A program made the position numbers and the translations under genes. Below, piece by piece: positions 12,564 through 47,879 of a stretch of DNA of 64,000 nt. The notes under the pieces are model-generated. The model worked only from the letters and a program-made list of their open reading frames with translations, had not been told where the DNA came from and did not search any database. Position 1 is the first letter of the stretch; each line of letters opens with the position of its first letter. This DNA is from Littorina saxatilis (lineage: Eukaryota > Mollusca > Gastropoda > Littorinimorpha > Littorinidae): assembly GCF_037325665.1 (NCBI RefSeq), contig NC_090247.1, positions 20,266,292 to 20,330,291 of the forward strand, read 5' to 3'.

Positions 12564-12624
12564 ACGACCCTCGTCTCGATTCCCCCTCTATTTTAAAACA
12601 TTTAGTCAAAACTTGACGAAATGT
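11776..12624 (+). repeat. Family A dispersed repeat, copy 2
   Basis: Full-length copy with the same head, body and palindromic tail as the copy at 7317, and an internal CA microsatellite at about 12520-12561. The tail palindrome has one mismatch. Confidence 0.85.
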
Positions 12625-13057
12625 TATGATGACATGATGTTTTGACCAATGGGAGCACAATCAATGTATATCCTGTAACCTTCTGACCCGAGTGACGCAA
12701 CAGATTTGTCCTGTGAAATTAAAATACTGTTGAATAGTATTTTAGTTTCACATGAGAGCATTGGGACAATAACAGATTTATCCTTTATCAGTATTACCAG
12801 TGGGAAAGTCATGAATTTCTCAGTAATACAGTGAAAGCCCCCTTCTATTAGTCCCTCCAAATTAAGACTCACTCAGTTTTGAGACCGCGATTTTTCAGAT
12901 TTCCTGTTCATAGGCACTGTAAATTTATCCTCCATTTTAGGACTCCCTCATTTTTAAAGGTGGTCGTCTACATTTTTGCTTTTTTTCAATAATTTTATGG
13001 TTAGATTTCGCTAAAAAGTTATGTCAGATGATGAACGGACCATGGGGAAAAAAGTTA

Positions 13058-13905
13058 CCGTACTTTCCGGGTCATAAGGCGCGACTTTTTTCCTCGAGTT
13101 CGACCCCTGCGTCTTGTATAACGAAGCGCCTAATCCGTGTATGAAATACGAAAAAAATCAAAGAGACCGCCTGAGTACCAGTCAAACAACTTGTGATAAT
13201 GCATGTTTCAGCTACTAGGTACTGCCCTGGCCAAGTTTCCTCGAGATCTCAAGCCACCCAGCTATCACAATGGACCTGCCTTTGATCTCGCCGCACACAC
13301 AAAGCACACATATTTCCACTCTGTTAAACTCGGTCACTGACCCCGGTGCAGGAAGTGTTTCCTCTCTCAGATATGACAGGGGAACCACCTCTCATGGCAA
13401 AAACTGGGTCATTGACCCCTGGGAAGAAGGTCGTGTCTATAAACAAGGCCACCCAGCTATCACAATGGACCTGCCTTTGATCTCGCGGCACACACAGAGC
13501 ATACATATTTCCACTCTGTTAAACTCGGTCACTGACCGGTCACTGACCCCGGTGCAGGAAGTGTTTCCTCTCTCAGATATGACAGGGGAACCACCTCTCA
13601 CGGCAAAAACTGGGTAATTGACCCCTGGGAAGAAGGTCGTGTCTATAAACAAGGCCACCCAACTATCACAATGGACCTGCCTTTGATCTCGCCGCACACA
13701 CAGAGCACACATATTTCCACTCTGTATTCTTCCTTTGATGTGCAGCTTATTTTCATTCTTCCACCGTTTGTTACCGGTATACCTTTTCAATTTTGGTGCG
13801 CCCTATCGGCCCCCTGCGCCCAATGGGTGACTGGATTACAATTTTTGTTAAAAAGAAGGGGGTGCGCCTTATGCGCTGTAGCGCCTTGTCACCCGGAAAG
13901 TACGG
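13058..13905. mobile_element. 848-bp mariner-type MITE with TA duplication
   Basis: The ends CCGTACTTTCCGGGTCATAA and CACCCGGAAAGTACGG are inverted copies bordered by TA on each side. The tip CCGTA-TTTTCCGG followed by AAGGCGC resembles a MITE type widespread in animal genomes. Most of the interior is a tandem repeat (see 13254). Confidence 0.8.
13254..13735. repeat. About 190-200 bp tandem repeat, 2.5 copies
   Basis: The unit contains CACAATGGACCTGCCTTTGA, ATATTTCCACTCTGTTAAAC and GACCCCTGGGAAGAAGGTCG. The middle copy has an extra GACCGGTCACT duplication. ORFs on both strands read this repeat and are not genes. Confidence 0.85.
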
Positions 13906-14577
13906 TATAGAAAAAAAAATGTATGTAAAAAAAGATTTTATTTTTGGGTAGCGTGACTCACGCTTCCAATATTTTGTTTTCTGTTTGCTGAGAACATGTG
14001 CTTTGCCTAAAAATACTGACCAATCAAATTCAAGTCACTATGCTTATAGCCACGCCCAAACAAGTGCAGCAACAGTTTGACACTGGAGTGCTGTCCACGC
14101 CTTTTTTAAACACACGAAATGCACGGGATTTGAGAGGAGTTTTGCGCTTGGCATTTCCCAAATAAGGATATCCTACTATGAGTACTACGCTGGAATACTA
14201 AAATGAATTTTCAAACGGCTACACTGGCTTCGTCTTTCCTGATCCAAAGGGGGTGTATTGTTGATATTTGTAGATAATAGACTCTGCATTTTAATGGTCA
14301 AATGGCGATTTCAGTATAAAAATGTAGACAAGGACCTTTAAGACCTGGTTTTCTCAAATTTTTGGAGGTCTTAAAACGGGCGTTCCACTGTATTCATGAA
14401 TTTTGTCAGAGGCGATCATAGCTGACTTGAAAAACACCTTCATACTCACTGTCACATTAGTATCTCTCTGTCCCCACACACTTGGTCTTTATACAATAAC
14501 TTGAAGTCACACTGAAAAGATGCAGTTTTGAAATCTTACTTGTTTTTGCAGTTTTCCCATACAAGAAACCAAACAAT

Positions 14578-14833
14578 AACACATAAAAACAGCCTTATTT
14601 CCCAGAACCATTACTTTAGACCACAATTTCAACATTCCCATATGGGAAGCAAAAAAAAACACAAACAAAACACACATAAAAACAGCCTTATTTCCAAGAA
14701 CCATTACTTTAGACCACGATTTCAACATTCCCAAATGGGAAGCAAAAAAAAAAACACACACACACATAAACACAGCCTTATTTCCAAGAACAACTACTCA
14801 AGACCAAGATTTCAACATTCCCATATGGGAAGC

Positions 14834-14893
<60 letters not shown>

Positions 14894-14940
14894 AAAACAG
14901 CCTTATTTCCAAGAACCACCACTTTAGACCAAGATTTTAC
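14578..14940. repeat. Four tandem copies of a roughly 92-bp unit with CA expansions
   Basis: The unit runs from CATAAAAACAGCCTTATTTC through ACCA-GATTT to CATATGGGAAGCAAAA. Between copies 3 and 4 the CA stretch has expanded to about 50 bp. Peptides read from it are repetitive and not convincing. Confidence 0.85.
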
Positions 14941-15249
14941 TGGAGCAAAAGGTTATACAGCAGTTTATCTCTGTGTGTCCACTCGGAGTCAGAGCGTGGA
15001 GATATTACTCACATGAATCGGTACGATGGAAGATAAATAAACATGGAAATAAGCATATCAAAATCAAAACAAATGAGATAAAAATGGAGGGAAGAAGTAT
15101 GTTCTTAACATAACAGATACATGTATGTATTTTTACGTATTCATTAAATCTATACATGGATATGTTTTAGATTTGATGCTCAACCAATGTGACAAGACAT
15201 TTGGAGCATTTCTTTCTCTTTCTTTCCACACAATCACTGACTGGCTGAC

Positions 15250-15419
15250 ACACACACTCTATCTCTATCTTTCACACACACACACACTCTTTCTCCCTCA
15301 CACACACACATGACACTCTCTCACACACTTAAACACTCTCTCTCTCTCTCACACATACACTCCCTCTCTCTCTCACACACACAAACACACTCTCACACAC
15401 TCTCTCACACACACACACA

Positions 15420-15480
<61 letters not shown>

Positions 15481-15513
15481 TATCTCTCACACACACACAT
15501 AACACGTGCGGGT

Positions 15514-15570
<57 letters not shown>
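15250..15570. repeat. Compound CA/CT microsatellite
   Basis: Alternating CACACA and CTCTCT blocks extend over about 320 bp, interrupted by AACACGTGCGGGTG near 15502. Confidence 0.95.
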
Positions 15571-16523
15571 AAGTGACCAATATACAGTATTTCTCTTCCA
15601 GTATTTTCTACAAAGAAAACATTACATAAAAAATATACCTGCTTAAAATTTAAACACTTGATGCCAAGCATAACCTTTTCAAGTAAAATAACATAACAAT
15701 AATAAATTTATACATTAAAATACATAAAGAAAAGTACAATACACTTAAAAAAATATTTTTAAACAAAACTAAAGTTAAGTGGCATACAACTCTATCAAAT
15801 GAATTTTAAGTAACTATTTAATAAATAAAAACGTAGGTTGATACATACCTTCAAACACAACATCAGACTGAACAATAGTAAATAGCACAGAGGGAATGTT
15901 AGTATCATAACTTCGGGTGTTGTAGTTTTTCTTGTGCTCTCCACAAAACATGACATATTCCAAGCAGACTGTCATTCTCTTCTGATAAAACTTAATGTGA
16001 ACAAAATGTAAATTCTCCTTCCTCCTTTCGAAAATGCCCAACCCCATCCCCCCCCCCCCCCCCCTCCTCTTCCCACACACAGAAACATTTTAACAACCCC
16101 CTCCCAGTTTTTGACCACCAACGCATTTCCTTAAAGATCAAGAAAATGAGGGTTTCCTTTCCTGTACCAGAACCAAATCTTCAAAAGTTGATAAATATTT
16201 TTAATTTCACAGATTTAGTTTCCGGTCACTCCCCTTACACACTATTTCATGTTCAACATAGATAAATGTATTTCACATTTTTCAACACAAAGCAAAGTAC
16301 ATGTATACAACTGAGTCTCCTGCAGAGTTTGAAAAAAAAAGGCATTCAAGATAAATATCACAGCTCAGCAATGGATAACACTGAACAATTGAGTGTTTGT
16401 ACCATAAACCACAAGTTGCCATGATGGACGCATTTAAAAATGGATACAGTATGACGATGTACAAGGTAGAGATCTCTGTAAATAGAACAGGTATTGGACG
16501 GAATTTGAATGACTTGACCTTAG

Positions 16524-16720
16524 AACTCGTCTTGTTTTGTATTGAAGATAAATTCATAACAAATAAGCAAAATTGCCATATACAACCCAAGAACTGACAC
16601 AACACTGTTCTAGTGACAATAACTCGTCTTGTTTTGTATTGTAGATAAATTCATAACAAATAAGCAAAATTGCCATATACAACCCAAGAACTGACACAAC
16701 ACTGTTCTAGTGACAATAAC
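16524..16720. repeat. 97-bp tandem duplication
   Basis: AACTCGTCTTGTTTTGTATT and the following sequence occur at 16524 and again at 16621 with nearly no differences, so the duplication is recent. Confidence 0.9.
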
Positions 16721-16746
16721 TATTCATACAGGAAAGTTTATATGAA

Positions 16747-17160
16747 AACAAGAGGCGAAGCCTTCAAGGCTCACGTAAGAAATCGACAAACAGTAACACA
16801 AACTCAATCACTCCGTCACACATACACACACACACACACAGTAAGCATAGGTGACACTGTGCAAGAAAGCGAGACACTAGATCTAGATCTGTCTGTCTGC
16901 ATGTAGCCTACTTACAGGGAGACTACTGCCAACTAGTCTCGGCCCGCTCAAAATAACAATGACCGAGACTTTCAGTAATTCCTTCGCGTGACGTCTAACC
17001 CTCTTACGTCATAATGTGACGTCTTCAAATGACGAAATGTTAAAGTTTCTACCACAGACATACACACGCACAAACAAACACACACACACACACACACGCA
17101 CAAACGCACAGACAGACAAAGTTACGATCGCATAGGCTACACTTACGTGAGCCAAAAAGA
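16747..17160. repeat. Probable dispersed repeat with CA microsatellites
   Basis: GGCTCACGTAAG at 16768 and CTTACGTGAGCC at 17142 are inverted copies. The interval contains two CA-rich tracts and an AGATCTAGATCT palindrome. No second copy is in this window. Confidence 0.35.
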
Positions 17161-17559
17161 AGTGACTTACGTTCAGTACATGTACTACATCTTTTATGGT
17201 ATTATCTTTTTATGAAGCCCAGAATATATTCGAAATAAGCATGAAAGATTAACAGAAAGTACAACCTGTCTTATCAAAAACAGAGCCACGGAAAGACCAC
17301 AATAAAAGTAATGGCAGATTTAACTTTCATGTTCTTTCCTGAAAGCAAAGCTCAAGACTTTAAATGTTGTATGAACTGATCACCCATGCCTCTCTGTTTT
17401 TCTTATGCTTCTTACTTAATACCAGTCCTGTCATGACAGTGAATACTACACATTGATCTAAGAAGCCCAACCACAGTCTCAATCAGTTCTCAATTAAGTT
17501 AATGTCAATAACAGCCCACATAAAAACAATCACAAAGTACAAAACATTGGCTATTCAGA

Positions 17560-17565
17560 TTTATT
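17560..17565 (-). promoter_or_regulatory. Candidate polyadenylation signal for RPGR
   Basis: This is the first canonical AATAAA on the minus strand that I found downstream of the RPGR stop codon. It is followed on that strand by a T/GT-rich stretch (TTTTGTACTTTGTGATTG). Using it would give a 3' UTR of about 2.3 kb containing a SINE, so it is only a candidate. Confidence 0.3.
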
Positions 17566-18760
17566 TTTAAAAAAAATTAACTAAAATAAGCCCTGCACAC
17601 ACCCAGTTACAAAGCATGAACACATGTATTCCCTCTCCAGTACCAGGTTTTTTAAACCCGGATCAGATTTCACAGAAACTTCCCATTTCAGCAACAGCCA
17701 GTTCCACAGCAATTCACAAGACACAGGGAATTCCTGATTCAATGAAGGCCGGGTACATCAAATAGCCAATCTGGTAATCACAAGCACAGAATGATATCCC
17801 CATTTTGACAACAAGGTAAACAGTCAAACAAACTGAGGTATTTTTCTTCAAGAAGAAGCCATCAAACAACTGAGCTCAAAACACTGAACCAAACAAAATC
17901 TAACATCATCAAATCATCTGCACAAGTCTTCTTTCCTTAGTTAAACAAAGAAGTAATTGTGAATGGGAAGTGTGCCCTGGAAGGGTGAATGTTGGTATAC
18001 TCCCATAGTCAACTACTGCGGCAAAAAAACACTGCTGTCCGATAACTTCTGCAACCACAATCATCCACTTGATTCACTTGCATACTTCCGCATGTTTAAC
18101 CATTTGCTACGGTACACAGGTAAAAAGGGGGTCCATTAGATGTTTTCAAAAAATGAGTTTTCACAAAAGTTGAGTAGAGCAAAGGGGTGGTGAGAAGCAT
18201 ACATTCTATAGAGATTCATTCTGTCATTCTTAATTTTAAAATGTCAAAGTTTTGAACAGACAGGGGCCTGGCACCCAGCTGTGTGGGAACTCAACTCAAG
18301 ACGGTATGGAATTTAAGGAAAATGTGAACATGATGATAGAGTTGTAAGCACAATAACCTGTTATGTTTTTCTCATTTCGTCAAAAAATACTATTTGATAT
18401 TTGCATAGATTTGACCTTGTTGAGTTTCAAAAGCTGAACAGGTCTCACCAAGTCAAAAGTATGTTGCACGACTCATACCTCAAATGCTGTCAAATCTATG
18501 CCTCAAACTCTCTGTATATTCAAATATTCTGATAACCATGGTACAGTATTTCGTTGTCTTTGCTGTTCTGTGCAATTTGGTTTTTTTAGCACACAATTTC
18601 AAGCGCAGCCGTGGTACAGAAAAACATCTTCAGACTTCAGACGCCTATGTGCAGAGATCGGCAAACACAATCAGGAAAGTGATTGACGGTGATTCGCTGT
18701 TCAAAATCGCCTCATACAAAGAAGCTCAAACAACGACCAAACACAGAGAAGAAGAGATCA

Positions 18761-19129
18761 ATGACGGGCGCAGTGGCGTGGTGGTAAGACGTCGGCCTCC
18801 TAATCAGAAGGTCGTGTGTTCGAATAGTGATCGCTGCCGCCTGGTGGATTAAAAGTGGAGATTTTTCCGATCTCCCAGGTCAACTTATGTGCAGACCTGC
18901 TAGTGACTTAACCCCCTTCGTGTGTACACGCAAGCACAAGACCAAGTGGGCACGGAAAAGATCCTGTAATCCATGTCAGAGTTCGGTGGATTATAGAAAC
19001 ACGAAAATACCCAGCATGCTTCCCCCGAAATATAGAGTGCTGTCCCTTCTGCGCCGAGCGGCTGCATTTCAGGGCTCTCTCATATTTTGAGTCGCCTTGT
19101 GGTGAAATATGTGCGCGATATAAATTCTC

Positions 19130-19172
<43 letters not shown>
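18761..19172 (+). repeat. tRNA-derived SINE
   Basis: The head contains an A-box-like stretch (AGTGGCGTGGTGGTAAGACG) and a B-box-like stretch (GGTCGTGTGTTCGAAT), followed by an unrelated body and an (ATT)n tail at about 19133-19172. It cannot fold as an intact tRNA through the body. The same 3' part recurs at 47777-47876, and a related copy is inverted at 62268-62724. Confidence 0.8.
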
Positions 19173-19362
19173 GTGGGAAAAATCTCCTCAGACTTGCCTC
19201 GCCTCTCTGCAGGCAGTCCTGCTTACTGATATTAATTTTCTCTGCAGGCAGTTGCTTGCATGAATTTGATGAGTGCGCAGTCAGTGTCTTAACAAGTGTA
19301 CATTAGACTAACAGGACAATGACAATGACAATTCTTGTATTAGACAGTGGAAAGAAGAGGTA

Positions 19363-19545
19363 CAGTGGAACAACCATTCCCCCCCACCCCCCCCCCCCCC
19401 CCCCCCCCCTTGGCTTTTTCTTGAAAAATGTTTTGTGCAGATGATTTTCTCATAAACTGTGTAAATTGCACAACTTTTTCAAGACTCTTCCTTTTAAGAC
19501 CTTATTTTCTCAGATTTGTTTCAGGTTTTTAAAATAAGAGGGGTG
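19363..19545. repeat. Family D fragment with poly-C tract
   Basis: It starts TACAGTGGAACAACCATTCC, runs into about 25 C residues, and ends with the AAGACCTTATTTTCTCAGAT segment typical of family D. Confidence 0.6.
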
Positions 19546-19907
19546 GGGGGAGTTGCAGTTACACTGTATAAAACTGGCCTATCAAATATCTCATATACTT
19601 TTGTCATATAGCTCTGTTGAGGCTTTTTTATGACAGTGACTGAGCTCCCACAAACATGCCTGTGTCTCTTCTGGAGACAAAACTGCACAGTTTTCCACTT
19701 CAAGCCCTAGTGAGTGAACATAAAGGGAAGTAATCTCACGCTTAACCACCCTCAATACAATCACGGTGATAAATAAGATGACTTTGAAGGAGTGAATACT
19801 GAAACTCCCAGCCAGTAGATGCTTGTGGTGAAAGGTCACCAACATGACGTGGGGTACCAGTAGTGTCTGAAGATTAAGTACAGCTGCCTGAATGGTCCAA
19901 ACCCTCA

Positions 19908-42376
<22,469 letters not shown>

Positions 42377-42623
42377 GTTGGTATCCTAAACAACTTTCTA
42401 AAGTGCCCGGATGACAGGTTCTTGTAAACTTCCGGTGCAAAACATGTGGGTGTTTGTTTACTCTTTAGTTTCGTATTTCTGTTTGCTGGCTTTCACAATA
42501 TCCTTGCATTATTTTTTTCAACGTTATGAAAATTGCTTTTGGGGAGGAAATAGCCTCGCATTAGCAAATCCTGCTGTTGGCTGGCAATATTTCAACCGTG
42601 CACTTACTGAGGTGACGTGTAAG

Positions 42624-43427
42624 TATCCTTGGCACAAAGGGTCAAAAATCCAACAAATAAGGCCTTATTTCTAAATTAAGGCCTTATTTCCTTAAGGCCT
42701 TAAAAAAATATGGGCTTAAAAAAATAAGCCCTTATTTAAAAATAAGGCCTTACGAGAAATAAGGCCTTATTTCTGTAAGGCCTTAATAAAAAATAAGGGC
42801 ATAAAAAAATAAGGGCATACAAAAATAAGGGCTTAAAAAAATAAGGGCATAAAAAATAAGGGCATAAAAAAATAAGGGCATAAAAAATAAGGGCTTAAAA
42901 AAATAAGGCCTTATTTTTTGGACCAATCATGAAGCTGAATAGAGGCCAACACACATACTTCTGTCGAAAATCGTCATCTTCTGGGCCTGAATGCAGCTCC
43001 GTGCCACAAATCAACCAGGAAAAGAGCCGTTTCACAAAAGCGTGAAGCCATGCTGTGCCCGCTCGATGTTATGACGGATGTTTTGAACGAGAGCCGAGTT
43101 TGTGCGCGCTTTCGAATGTCCGGATGCGCAATAGCGATGCGCAGAAAAATAAGGGCTTATTTTTTTTATGCCCTTATTTTTGTAAGGGCTTATTTTTGTA
43201 AGGGCTTATTTTTTTAAGGTCATAACAGAAATAAGGCCTTATTTCAGTAAGGCCTTAACAGAATTAAGGCCTTACAGAATTAAGACCTTATTTCATTATG
43301 CCCTTATTTCCTTATGGCTGTAAATATTTAAGGCCTTATTTCTAAAATAAGGGCTTAATTCCAAAAATATGGCCTTATTTTTGTAAGGGCTTATTTTTTG
43401 GATTTTTGACCCTTTGTGCCAAGGATA
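42624..43427. mobile_element. 804-bp fold-back element upstream of RPGR
   Basis: Perfect 28-bp inverted ends beginning TATCCTTGGCACAAAGGGTC, with direct TGTAAG at 42618-42623 and 43428-43433. Both arms are filled with AAATAAGGCCTTATTT and AAATAAGGGCTTA repeats, leaving a roughly 200-bp unique centre (about 42930-43140). It lies 248 bp upstream of the RPGR start codon. Confidence 0.85.
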
Positions 43428-43433
43428 TGTAAG

Positions 43434-44306
43434 CAAAGAGGGTAGAAGCTTCTATCCTCTTTGGTGTAAGTGACTCGAGTGTGTCGGTGCCACAGAGATA
43501 ATTATAGGTGGTCGGTGCTGGTGAGGCAGAAGGGGTGTAAGTCGACCAATAGGTGCAGGTGCATGTCCTGTAAATGTTGACTTGCCTAGGCGGACGCGTG
43601 TCTGTACTTTTTTTTACAATACAGGTTGTCGTGTTATGCCATTCAGCAAAGTAAACAAAACACAAAAAATATGGCTGTATATTGTTCCATTTATTACTAC
43701 AATTTTACTGATAAATAGGCATATTCGCATCATTTAGTTTTTAGTTCACAAAACATATTATATCAAATCATGCACACATAACGTTTGGTGGTTGAAGCGT
43801 TTTAAAAGAAAGCATTGTTCTTGAAGACCAGAACTAGAATAACCGAGAGATACACTGACAGTTCTGAAAAATGGCTGAACAATGTGGATGACTATGAACA
43901 ACACACTGATGCCCGACGATGGATACACTGGTCACAGTCCTCACACGAGAATTATGAAGTCCACTGTTAGAGAAAAGAGAGAGAGGAAAAAACATTTAGC
44001 GGGCGGTGTGTCTTCAGAATGACGAGTAACTAAAATCACTTGGAGCCAAGAGACTGAGCAGCAATATTTGTACATAATACGGATGGTGCATATAATTATA
44101 TCATGTTTTAAACATCACTTTTTTGATTAACTTAGGCTGACAAATGATTTATTGATTCAGACAAACCTTGCATACGTCACTTCAGTCAGTATTTTAACAT
44201 TGTTTTGTTTATTTTGGTGCTTCTGGTGAGTGACATACCATAATCCAAATAACAAGCTTGACTGAAAAGTCAGACTGAAATGAGTTGTTGAAACTGAATT
44301 TCTCGG
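43434..44306. other. Intergenic stretch between RPGR and the upstream gene
   Basis: No exon, array or element recognised. Minus-strand AATAAA signals occur near 44150 and 44208, possible ends for the upstream gene's transcript. Confidence 0.35.
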
Positions 44307-44309
44307 TTA

Positions 44310-44970
44310 TGCCTCGGTCTCACATACTACGATTTTTCGGAAGTGTCGGGGATAGTTAAGTCGGCTAGGTCGGAAGTGTCGGATGCAAATTCGGCTCCAA
44401 ATTTCACTCCCGACCTGTCCTTACGACTGATCCGACCATGTAGCCGACAAGCAGACGACAACCACCCGACTTTAGGGCCGACAAATCCGACATGTGTCCA
44501 GACACTTCCGACTGCAGTAACGACAATTCCGACTGCAGTTACGACAGGCCCGGCTGAAAAACTTCCGAACAATAGCCGACTCTCACGACCAGTGTAACGA
44601 CTAAACCGACTAGCTAACGACTGTCCTAACGACAAATCAGACTGCCCTTACGACTAATCATGTCCGAACGAAACTATGCAACCGACAAATCCGACCACCC
44701 TTACGAGTCTTCCGACTACCGCTACGACTAATCAGAATCGCCTTACGACTAAACCGACACGCTTACGACAACCACCCGACAAATTTCTATTCGTCTGAGT
44801 CGGGAGGCTCTTCCGACTGTTTTGAAAATTTCAAAACAGTCTGACGGGCCTTCCGAACTATCCGACTTTTCAAAAACAAAATTGCTAATTCTCACGAACT
44901 CTCCGACCTCTTCCGACTTCCAGCCGACTACCTAAAGTCGGGTGACATTCGTAGATGTGAGACCGAGGCA
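44310..44970. mobile_element. 661-bp element full of CGACT motifs
   Basis: Inverted ends TGCCTCGGTCTCACATACTA / GTGAGACCGAGGCA with TTA on both sides (44307-44309, 44971-44973). The interior is a degenerate array of (T/A)CCGACT and TACGACT motifs. ORFs here (CGAC-coded) are not genes. Confidence 0.75.
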
Positions 44971-45263
44971 TTACAGCCAAATCTTTTCTAAGTGCAATGG
45001 GGATTTGGGTAGGGGATGGGGGGTGGGCGGGTAAAGTGTGTGACTCTTCAAAAGACCCATGACAGAAACAGTATAGTTGGCCAGCATGATTTTCGATAAA
45101 CGTGTTTCTTTTTTAAGCCTCAGCAAAGGTTCATAGTCCACAGCAAACTGATTCTCTTGTCATCTTGAAGCTTGAGCACGCCATTATAAAAATAAGCAGT
45201 TGTAAGCCGCAGTCATGAGCAACGTTTTGTGAGACAAAACAAATGAGTATAACTATTGATCAT

Positions 45264-45264
<1 letters not shown>

Positions 45265-45305
<41 letters not shown>

Positions 45306-45416
45306 ACACACGTACACACACACACACACACATTGATAAAGTTACCGTCCTTTCCCCGTACACGGTCATATTCACTGCCACCGATCTGTCCAGGCTGTTC
45401 ACATGTATGATCATCC

Positions 45417-45506
<90 letters not shown>
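45265..45506. repeat. CA microsatellites
   Basis: Two tracts, about 45265-45331 and 45420-45506, just beyond the stop codon of the unrecognised gene. Confidence 0.95.
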
Positions 45507-45510
<4 letters not shown>

Positions 45511-45557
45511 ACACTTTTGATGTAATAGAGAGAATAACAACAAACCATTCTTAGAAC

Positions 45558-45659
45558 TTATGTCGCTTTTATGCGAGCTGGAACCAGGGGAGGTTCTTTG
45601 GGTGGCAAGGAATCAATAAACTCCCGCATCCTTTTCTTCAGTATTTCTGCCTCCGTGTT
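45558..45659 (-). CDS. Unrecognised gene, exon G (last)
   Basis: [20 protein letters not shown], then [13 protein letters not shown] and TAA; phase 0 in, acceptor TTTTCCAACAG. Confidence 0.75.
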   Translation of the reverse strand, partial: NTEAEILKKRMREFIDSLPPKEPPLVPARIKAT

Positions 45660-47817
45660 CTGTTGGAAAATATACGTCTTTATTGAGCTAGCATACATGT
45701 ACGAAACTCACTCACACAAAGAGATTCATATTATGACACATAAACAAATGCCACGCTAGTATAGAGACTCAGTTACAGACAGACAGACACTCACACGCAC
45801 TCACACATTTTCTCACCCCACCACCCCTCCCCTTCTCTCTCTCTCTTTCTCTCCCTTCTCTATCTCTCTCTCTCTCTCTCATTCTACCCCCTCCTCTATC
45901 TCATTCTCCCCCCTCCTCTATCTCATTCTCCCCCCTCCTCTATCTCATTTCCCCCCTCTATCTCATTCTCCCTCCTCCTCTATCTCATTCTCCCCCCCCC
46001 TCCTCTATCTCATTCTCCCCCTCCTCTATCTCATTCCCCCTCCTCTATCTCATTTCCCCCCTCCTCTATCTCATTCTCCCCCCCTCCTCTATCTCATTCT
46101 CCCTCCACCCCTCCTCTATCTCATTCGCCCCCCTCCTCTATCTCATTCTCCCCCCTCCTCTATCTCATTTTCCTCCCTCCTCTATCTCATTCGCCCCCCT
46201 CCTCTATCTCATTCTCCCTCCTCCTCTATCTCATTCTCCCCCCTCCTCTATCTCATTCTCCCCCCTCCTCTATCTCATTCTCCCCCCTCCTCTATCTCAT
46301 TCTCCCTCCTCCTCTATCTCATTCTCCCCCCTCTTCTATCTCATTCTTCCCCCCCCCCCTCCTCTATCTCATTCTCCTCCCTCCTCTATCTCATTCTCCC
46401 CCTCCTCTATCTCAGTCTCCCTCCTCCTCTATCTCATTCTCCCCCCTCTTCTATCTCATTCTCCCCCCCTCCTCTAACTCATTCTCCCCCCTCCTCTATC
46501 TCATTCTCCCCCCTCTTCTATCTCATTCTCCCTCCACCCCTCCTCTTTCTCATTCTCCCCCCTCCTCTATCTCATTCTCCCCCCTCCTCTATCTCATTCT
46601 CCCCCCTCCTCTATCTCATTTCCCCCCCCTCTATCTCATTCTCCCCCCTCCTCTATCTCATTCTCCCCCCCTCCTCTATCTCATTCTCCCCCCTCCTCTA
46701 TCTCATTCTCCCCCCTCCTCTATCTCATTCTCCCCCCTCCTCTATCTCATTCTCCCCCCTCCTCTATCTCATTCTCCCCCCCCCCTTCCTCTATCTCATT
46801 CTCCCCCCTCCTCTATCTCATTCTCCCCCCCCCCTCCTCTATCTCATTCTCTCCCCCTCCTCTATCTCATTCTCCCCCCTCCTCTATCTCATTCTCCCCC
46901 CCTCTATCTCATTCTCCCCCCCTCCTCTATCTCATTCTCCCCCCCTCCTCTATCTCATTCTCCCCCCTCCTCTATCTCATTCTCCCTCCTCCTCTATCTC
47001 ATTCTCTCCCCCCCTCTTCTATCTCATTCTCCCCCCCTCCTCTATCTCATTCTCCCCCCCCCCCTCTTCTATCTCATTCTCCCCCCCTCCTCTATCTCAT
47101 TCTCCCCCCCCCTCCTCTATCTCATTCTCCCTCCTCCTCTATCTCATTCTCCCCCCCCCTCTTCTATCTCATTCTCCCCCCCCCCCTCCTCTATCTCATT
47201 CTCCCCTCCTCCTCTATCTCATTCTCCCCCCCCTCTTCTATCTCATTCTCCCCCCCTCCTCTATCTCATTCTCCCCCCCCTCCTCTATCTCATTCTCCCC
47301 CCTCCTCTATCTCATTCTTCCCCCCCCTCTTCTATCTCATTCTCCCCCCTCCTCTATCTCATTCTCCCCCCTCCTCTATCTCATTCCCCCTCCTCTATCT
47401 CATTCTCCCCTTTCCTCTATCTCATTCTCCCCCCTCCTCTATCTCATTCCCCCCCTTTTCTATCTCATTCTCTATCCTCCTCTATCTCATTCTCCCCCCC
47501 TCCTCTATCTCATTCTCCCCCCCCCCCTTTTTCTATCTCATTGTCTCCCCCTCCTCTATCTCATTCCCCCCCCCCCCCCCCATTTTCTATCTCATTCTCC
47601 CCCCTTCTCTTCCTTCTCCCTCTCTTTCTCGCCTCTCTCTCTTTCTCTCTTTTACTCTACCCCTCCCTCCTCCTACTTCATCTTCATCTTCTCCTACTGC
47701 CTCAACCCAACCCTTCAGCCCTAGTTTTAACATTCTCTCAACGCCAACCTACATTTTCTGTTCTTGAGAGAATACAGAGTCGCCTGGAGGTGAGGTATGT
47801 GCGCGTTATAAATTCTC

Positions 47818-47879
<62 letters not shown>

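Larger units (their letters stand above)
11646..14391. mobile_element. Composite repeat with CAGTGGAACCCCC ends (family D)
   Basis: The left end ACAGTGGAACCCCCTTTTTA and the right end, around GGGCGTTCCACTGTA, are inverted relatives. Both are followed inwards by AAGACC...GAGGTCTTAA segments. The span includes a nested family A copy and a nested mariner-type MITE. Related fragments lie at 19363-19545, 32810-32900, 35380-35650 and 37225-37394, and as the seed of the 33720-34260 minisatellite. Whether the two ends belong to one insertion is uncertain. Confidence 0.45.

Noticed and set aside
44327-44635. ORFs on both strands in the CGACT region
   Set aside because: Low-complexity motif array within a transposon-like element.
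45870-47600. CRISPR-like array
   Set aside because: Units are contiguous with variable C runs and no unique spacers, and the locus is a eukaryotic intron.
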